A stretch of DNA of 64,000 bases from NCBI RefSeq assembly GCF_029784165.1, contig NC_073695.1:201829136-201893135 (forward strand), given 5' to 3'. The number at the start of each line of letters is the position of its first letter. Within the stretch, counting starts at the first letter, position 1. Origin of the DNA: Wyeomyia smithii (Eukaryota > Arthropoda > Insecta > Diptera > Culicidae). The position numbers were made by a program, and so were the translations under genes. The notes beneath the pieces were generated by a model, which worked only from the letters and a program-made list of their open reading frames with translations, ran no database searches and was not told the DNA's origin. Below, piece after piece: positions 57,355 through 64,000 of the stretch.

Positions 57355-57726
57355 TTATTCTCCGCTTCGCAGACACTGGTTCAACAAAATTCTGCATTTT
57401 TCAATAGTACATACAATAGTCAGCATGAAGCCAACATGTGTGCGAAGTTTCATTCAAATCAAAAAAGGTCATATAATTTTTATGCGTACTCTTTTGTGAT
57501 ATAAACAACATGCAAATACCTACCGTGTAGTAATACTTTTTTTGTCACACAACAATGCTTCGCACTGGATTGTCACCAAAAATGCAGTAATAAAATAAGC
57601 CACATCTGGTGAAATGTTTTATTAACAGTTAGGGCCATTTATAATCAAATATACGTTCTTTGGTTGCGCTTAGTGCACAATTGAATAAAACTTCAATATC
57701 CGGTATTGCATCCCCTCACATACATA

Positions 57727-57982
<256 letters not shown>

Positions 57983-58044
57983 CGAACAAACAGTTCAGAG
58001 CCGGAGGGAATGGCAGAGTTGTTGAAAAAGATTTGTACAATTAT

Positions 58045-58740
58045 CTAGTTGAATTGATGATGGTGGTGACTTTGCAAACTATCGCAGTGCAAGTGAGACT
58101 TGTCCTTCCGTCGGGCCAGATGAACTAAAGTTGGTAGCAAACTATCGTCCGATTCCCGCTGGTCGTCGGTGGTGTCCGGATGGGGATGATTCAACTTTAA
58201 CTTCAGCTGCTCCTCACTGCCATCCTCGTCCGAGTGATGTGGTATCAAGCTTTGGTCAACTTGATCGGAAATCGCTGAGGTGAAAATTTCTTGTGAAAAT
58301 AAACCATTCGGCTCTGCACTAGCTTTCGCTAAAGCCTTTCTGCACTGCAACTGACAGGAACACCCTTTCGGTTCCCAGAAAGTGCTGTTGGTTTTGCGTT
58401 GCTCGGAACCGTTCCGACCATCGGAAGTTGACGATTTGTACTGCTGCTGCGGGTGCCTCTGAGGTGGGGGAGCTTGTTGTAGTTGTTCGTGACAGTGGTT
58501 CTGATAGTATCCTCCGCCTCCGCCTACGCCACCGTATCCCATTCCGAAGCCGCCGCCCGTGGCCGGCAGCGGCCTGGTGGAGAACTTGTTGCGTATCGAT
58601 GATGTGGCGTAACTGGACCGAATCGAGCTGACACGTGTAAACATAGATAGATTTTTATCAGTCGACTGTTCATGGTGGTAGCCGTGTTGACTCCGGCCTC
58701 GGAATGGATAACGCTTGCGGAACTCGCGTTTGAACTTTTC
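58045..58740 (-). CDS. Last coding exon of a probable neuropeptide-type GPCR
   Basis: The - strand has a good acceptor (GTTCTTTTTGCACCACCAACAG) before GAAAAGTTCAAACGC. The exon begins EKFKREFRKRYPFRGR, the amphipathic basic helix 8 that follows N-P-x-x-Y in rhodopsin-family receptors, where an intron is common. The rest is a cytoplasmic tail of about 215 residues: glycine-rich (GGGFGMGYGGVGGGGG), Q/P/H-rich, a possible palmitoylation site (CSCQLQC), an acidic stretch (HSDEDGSEEQ) and a His-rich end. It stops with TAG at 58045-58047. Helix-8 wording recalls leucokinin- or tachykinin/NPY-type receptors, but the ligand cannot be named from this exon. Upstream exons with the seven helices would lie past 64000. 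The codon pattern and single open frame support a real exon. Confidence 0.65.
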   Translation of the reverse strand, partial: EKFKREFRKRYPFRGRSQHGYHHEQSTDKNLSMFTRVSSIRSSYATSSIRNKFSTRPLPATGGGFGMGYGGVGGGGGYYQNHCHEQLQQAPPPQRHPQQQYKSSTSDGRNGSEQRKTNSTFWEPKGCSCQLQCRKALAKASAEPNGLFSQEIFTSAISDQVDQSLIPHHSDEDGSEEQLKLKLNHPHPDTTDDQRESDDSLLPTLVHLARRKDKSHLHCDSLQSHHHHQFN

Positions 58741-61700
58741 CTGTTGGTGGTGCAAAAAGAACGTGTGGGAGAGAGAGAATATGAAACAGATTATGACATA
58801 TATTATATTTCGTAAACAGTGTCGGCGTGGGAGACCAAATAATTAACAAACTTTTTTATGCTTTCTGTCGATAAGGTTTGGTGATAATAATTCTGGTAAT
58901 AAATGTCGGTTTCATAAAAAATCTGTCATTCACCAACTTAAGCTGTGATTAATGGATGCTCAAACAATTACACCTATATCATACTATTCCAAAAATGTTT
59001 TATAGAAAAATCCACAAACTCTTCGTCGTTGAACCAATATTCAGCTCAAATGGAGATGACATGTTGCAGATTCAGACACTGATTTTGCGCTGCGATGATA
59101 CGCATGACTTGTTGTCACCAGTTTCATGCTAAGAGGTTTCATGGAGTGAGTTTGTGAAGCGCATTGCCATGCCGAATGACCGATCGACTAACATTTATGG
59201 GCTCCGCTGGGGATGGCGTATTAGGTTTGAAAAAAGAATTGGGAAAGACGCACTTCCTATCAATTTATGATTCATGTTGATTACATTGTAGCAAAGTAAT
59301 GAGGTCACGAAGTCACAACCAGAGAATTCTACCTCAAGAATTGATACAGATATTTTGAGATTAGTTTTTCAAAAAAAAGGTTGATGTTTTATGCAAAGTA
59401 ATATTAGTTTCTTTCAGGTCTTTTCCAGGAAGTTTTTCATGCAATAAGATTTTTCCAACTCAGAAATTTTGAGCAACAATCTGTGATTTGAATGTGAATT
59501 TAGTCTTCTAAACCAAATACCAGTACGCCGTTTCATTCGAAATTGGCCAATCTGTCATGTGGCGTGGAAATATTCAAAAGCACAACGCGAGTTCCGATGA
59601 AAATGTGGAATGCTTCTCTAGCAGGAACAGTGCATCGAGTGCAGAAAATATCTAGCCTTTCAGATCAGTTTTTATGTCAAGTCCATGAACAAATATTACA
59701 AGCGAAATGCCAAAAGCATACTTTTTCAGGTAAGCTACAATTTCCAACTGAGCTTTTTTTTTTGACTAGACTAGACTATGGTTGAGAAGTCGTGGAAAGG
59801 TTATCGTTTTTCAGGTTGTACTGGTCCGAATCCCACACTGTTTCCGTTGATTGCTGGGAGATGGAGTAAGCAGTGATTTTTCAAACGCTTCAAGCGTTTC
59901 AAGGTTCAAGGTTTTTGCTCTAAATCAAGAGACAAGCAATCAGTGATGTTATAATAGTATTATACCATATACATGGATAAAATTTGAGCTTACCCAGTAT
60001 TATGAATCTATATGCGAATACTGGTGATAAAAAATCATTTCATTAACTTTTTAGAATAGATATCAGAAGCTCCGGTTGGCGCTACGTTTTTCTCTTCGTT
60101 TTTCAATATTTTATGTGTCGAATCGCGAATCCGAATAGAATTATTCTATGCTTATCGTCTAAATTCGAATTTTCACTGATGATTGATTTGATTTTCACTT
60201 ATTTAGTTTTGAAACATAAAATTCAAATCGTCGACATCTTTATTTTTCGACGGTATTCGAAAACACATTAGTAATAAGTTGCCTTTTCGTCGATAGAAGG
60301 CGGCAGAAATACTGCAGGAACGAAATCAATTGAACAGAAATATCAACTGGTACTTCTCCATTACTAATCGTAATCAAGGCCGGCGTCACACTATTTTCCC
60401 GAGTGGGTAGTTAGAAATAGGGAAGGTCGAGGTGAAACGGGATTGTGGCTTTTTCCTATACAATTTTGAGGTTAGAGTTCTTTTTACTTTTGTAGTTTGA
60501 GCGTAAAAAATTCGGCTTCCACTAAATAAACAGCACTCAAATTGCGACTTCAGGCATGCAACAGTTGTGAAAACAATTGATCAAAGTTTCATGTACGTAG
60601 CCTTCATAAATCAAGAAAAAATTAGATTGCAAAATTCGAGTTGATCGCGACCACGTCCCGATTCACCTTAATGGGTGGCCTTTCGGCAGTTAACCAGAAC
60701 AACCGGCATGGCTGACGAAAACATGCGTGTAGGCATGTTTTTGAGTTCTTTCTTCGTTTTATTTATGAATTTTCGCGACAGACTTGGTGGAGTAGATCTT
60801 AGGGGCAGTTCAATGGGAGGGGGTGTGCAATTTTCTTACGCTGTTTTACAGGTGAGGGAGAGGGGTGAATTTATTATCTTACGTAAAAAAAACATTGTTG
60901 ATGTAGCTGTTCAAATAACCATGTTTATAAAAGTGCGGACGATAAAATTCATAAAAAAAATATGGAAGGACGATTAACTCGAATTAGGGACATAAAAGGG
61001 AACGGAGTATTGTGCTTGCTTCAGGATGATAAAACTATAATAAAAATCTATATATAGTATATACAGTATGATCTTACTAGGGGGGAGGGGGGTATCAAGA
61101 AATCTTACGATGTCTTAAAAGGGGGGGGGGCAGATAGATATTTTCAGACTCCAAGCAGTCATGCAGCAGAATATTTTACAGCTGGGGTTACATACACAAC
61201 GACATCCGAAACCGAAAATTAAACTTAACTTGCATGCTAAACTTGCATGCTAAACTTAATTCAAAGATCAATTATTTCTCTTACGTTTTCATAAGCCGCG
61301 AAAATTTGTTAGTCTCAAGGAGAGTTTCGTTACTGAAAAATAAATTTGCTATATATTATCATTAGATCACAAATCAATCGGTTTTTAAACCATACTGCTT
61401 AAAAGTGCTTAAAAGTTGAATTACAGTTTAAGGTTAATTGAAGAAAGTTATCGGTTCTATGTCATAAATCTTTTCGTAGAAACCTTAGTCATATTCGTCA
61501 TCGTATTTGGTATCCCCGAGCGTTTTTATAAAGCTGAGACAGATGCCTCGATGAAAGCTATGACAACCAATCATTCACTAATATAAACTTTCATAAATTT
61601 CAATATATGATTCTCTCGTAAACTTGTCGAAACTTTGCGGAAAAAAGTGCTTCTTAAATTAGGTTGACACTGAGTTATATTTTCCCCCATTATACTTCAA

Positions 61701-62523
61701 GGGCTGTTTGCAGTGAAGTGTAGTGTAGTGTGGTGTAGTGTAGTGTAGTGAACCTTACGTCGTTTTTGTGAGGTTTCATTCTATAGAAAATAAGCTTCAT
61801 CATTTACATTCTGTTTCAATGAATTAAACGTGAAATCCTCCATTGGGTATATCAAGCATAAGCAAAGTGAAACGGTGATGTCTCAGAAGTAGGCTGGTCC
61901 GATCATGATACAAAACAGGCCTTCGCGTTTCACCAATAATTCCAACTTTAAAGCAAATATTTCATTTACAAATTGTTCCTACATTGAATTGAGATGTTGC
62001 AGTAAAACATATTTCTGGAAAATATACTGCAATATTTAAATATTTGATTCTTAAATCACTGCTTGAAAACAAGCCTTGATAACAATTGTAAGGGCAATTT
62101 GTGCTCGAGAATAGTTCATTTTTTAAAACATTTTTAAAGGTAGTAATACTTGAGCAATCTGGATGAAACCTTCTGAACATCATCAGAAGAAGTTATTTGA
62201 TGATGCAGCTATAGATCTGACACAATTTTTTGTTCTAAAGTTAAGAAATCTCGCATATAAAAAAATGGTCCGATCAGGGTACATTTTCTGACTGGTCCGA
62301 TCATGTTACAATACCCTATTCTTCATGTAATTCACCACAAAAAACTCTTTGCAGGTTTTCGTAGAATACTCGTAGAATACTCGTTTTTGGTTAGGTATTC
62401 TGCCAAAGGTATTCTACGTAGAAAACTCGTCGAAAACTACATGAGGTTTTCTACATGACATCCCTGATACTGACTCATGGGTTACTATGATTGATGCTGC
62501 ATTGGTTGTTTCGTTAATGCGTG
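58741..62523. other. No exon recognised; presumed intron of the GPCR-like gene
   Basis: AT-rich sequence. G-runs occur at 60815-60880 and 61081-61131, resembling decayed G-rich MITEs. A short GTGTA-type repeat (TGTAGTGTAGTGTGGTGTAG) lies at 61721-61750. No frame looks coding. Confidence 0.45.
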
Positions 62524-63267
62524 TAGGGTAAACAGGTAAAATACGCCCCCCCCCCCCCCCCCCCCTAAGGAACATCGTCAATATTGTAGCTATGTTTATC
62601 ACAAACAACAAATCTTTCATGCAGTTGGATACACTATTTAGTTGGTAATGCACTGCTATTATTTTGTTTTGTAATTGCTGTTACACAAAAACACCATAAT
62701 TTTATTGAAAACATGCGACAAAATTGCAAGCTTTCCAATCTACCGGGGCAAAACGCCCCAGATGCAGTATAATATGCCCCATGCAGTAGCTTCATATGGC
62801 AGCTCAGCACGCGAAGTGAAACATCGCTTGAAGTCTCAGAAGCAAACGCTAAAGCAATGAACAAATCAGCCCGGCTAGCGGTGGGGCATATTGCCCGGAG
62901 CTGTAATGTAGCAAAAAGCATTGAATACTTAAGCAAATTATACAATTTTTATCGTTTCTTCACTAGATACAGCTGATTAGAGGTTCATTTGGGATATATA
63001 AGTGCAAATACCAGGTAATAAACTTTATACGCTAGTGAAAAAACGTTACGGAAACGCTGCAAGAAATTAGATCTGAAGCAGCTCAAATCAAAATTGATTT
63101 TTATTTGTTTTTTTGCTGCTAGTGACAATTATCAAACTTGCACAGAAGGTTGGTCCTATGACTCGCTACGGATTCCCAATAGTCACATGTCTAATTTTTT
63201 GTGTGTTTCCGAAAAAATGGACTGGGGCGTTATGCCCCGGGGGGGCGTTTTATATATATTTACCCTA
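62524..63267. mobile_element. 744-bp TA-MITE with GCCCC-rich interior
   Basis: The left end TAGGGTAAACAGGTAAAATA CGCCCCCC and the right end GGGGGGCG...TATTTACCCTA are imperfect inverted repeats with TA at the edges. An 18-C run sits beside the left terminus and several GGGGCA/TGCCCC motifs lie inside. An internal block matches the relic at 9813-10130. Confidence 0.75.
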
Positions 63268-64000
63268 AAGGTAAACCTATGAGAATTTTTGTGCATTTTT
63301 TAATGCAAATTTCATTTTTTGGTACTGTGTAAGAAAAACGAATCTAGCTGGTCCGTTTCACTATTTTCTGTTGAAATGGGTTCTATTTGATAATTTGCAC
63401 CTTATAATTGACTTTAAACCCGCTTTGAGGGTTTAAATTAACTAAAATAAGTTGCACGCTTTTGTTCCAATAGTTGCGGTAGAGTTCCTATAGTTGTGAA
63501 TGGGTGTTCCTGTAGTTGCGGTATATAAAACATTCGTGTTTGCTTGGTTAAATGAAGGTATTTGACTCGCTTGAAGTGGTTGTTGATTGTTTTACTATTT
63601 ATCATATTGTTTTTAATAGGTTGACAAGTCGGTTTGCAAGTAAATACAAAAATGCACGAAGTTAACTAAGAGACGGATTTGCGCCAATTTGGTCAGATGT
63701 TGGCAAAATTCAGTGAGGGTATGTAGTTTTTATTAAAATAAAACAAATTTTGCATACTTTTTATAAAATGTCTTTAGACTAACATTTGAAAAGGGCTGAA
63801 ATTGGCTGAAGAGAAAGACCAATGGCGCTCATTTTGAAATATTCAGAAGAATTTTTTTTCACAAATGGTGACTTCTCAACACTGAAAGTTAGAGTCTATT
63901 ACCTCTGCTTCGTACCATGTTTGCGCTTACATTTTTGACGTTAGTGTTTACTAAAAGAGCGACTGAAGCTGTGAAAGGCTCGTTAAAAGAATTACAAGAC
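63268..64000. other. No gene recognised
   Basis: AT-rich. The phrase TTCCAATAGTTGCGGTAGAG, TCCTATAGTTGTGAATGGG, TCCTGTAGTTGCGGTA repeats about every 25 bp at 63466-63525. Otherwise featureless. Confidence 0.45.

Noticed and set aside
60675..60977. 100-codon + strand ORF
   Set aside because: It ends in a lysine-rich AT run, overlaps decayed G-rich repeat sequence, and resembles no family.

Overview
This window looks like a repeat-rich piece of a mosquito (Culicidae) nuclear genome. The signs are an insect fatty acyl-CoA reductase gene split into exons with GT-AG introns, I-like, R1-clade and RTE-type non-LTR retrotransposons, many TA- and 8-bp-TSD MITEs, and very long (TA)n, (TAA)n and (CAGA)n tracts. 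There are no bacterial-style operons. The species cannot be fixed from sequence alone.

Host genes. A fatty acyl-CoA reductase (FAR) lies on the + strand in seven coding exons (8070-8411, 36948-37310, 37388-37544, 38069-38459, 38613-38732, 39493-39735, 39866-39983). The splice phases agree throughout and give 577 codons plus a stop. The Rossmann motif, the YxxxK active site and a C-terminal FAR_C domain are present. Intron 1 is 28.5 kb and holds most of the transposons. On the - strand, 58045-58740 is the last coding exon of what looks like a neuropeptide-type GPCR (helix 8 and a long tail); the rest of that gene would lie beyond the right edge.

Mobile DNA. 0-7 kb: small MITEs, RTE, copia and pogo-like remnants, and a diverged repeat with a possible histone H2A remnant. 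9.7-13 kb: MITE relics and a broken RTE element. 13.4-28.1 kb: a block of (TA)n tracts bracketing an apparently intact I-like element (two full ORFs), a nearly complete frameshifted R1-clade element, and an inverted decayed R1-clade copy. 28.4-36.9 kb: a nested stack in which a TA-MITE was hit by a 5.6-kb hAT-type element (8-bp TSD). That element contains a long inverted-repeat foldback, itself hit by a 2.2-kb repeat carrying an H2A-like pseudogene. 41.7-43.0 kb: a 1.3-kb (CAGA)n array. 43.4-50 kb: two more long inverted-repeat elements, one holding an uninterrupted copy of the TA-MITE (so the empty site of the hAT insertion is visible in this same window) and one holding a 1.24-kb insertion with a 29-bp direct repeat. 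50.6-56.5 kb: a second, frameshifted I-like copy and a (TAA)n tract. 57-64 kb: a G-rich Harbinger-like MITE, (TA)n, the GPCR exon, and a TA-MITE at 62.5 kb.

The window is therefore two unrelated host genes on opposite strands, with introns and flanks expanded by nested transposons. Three insertions can be dated relative to each other from empty sites inside the window itself.
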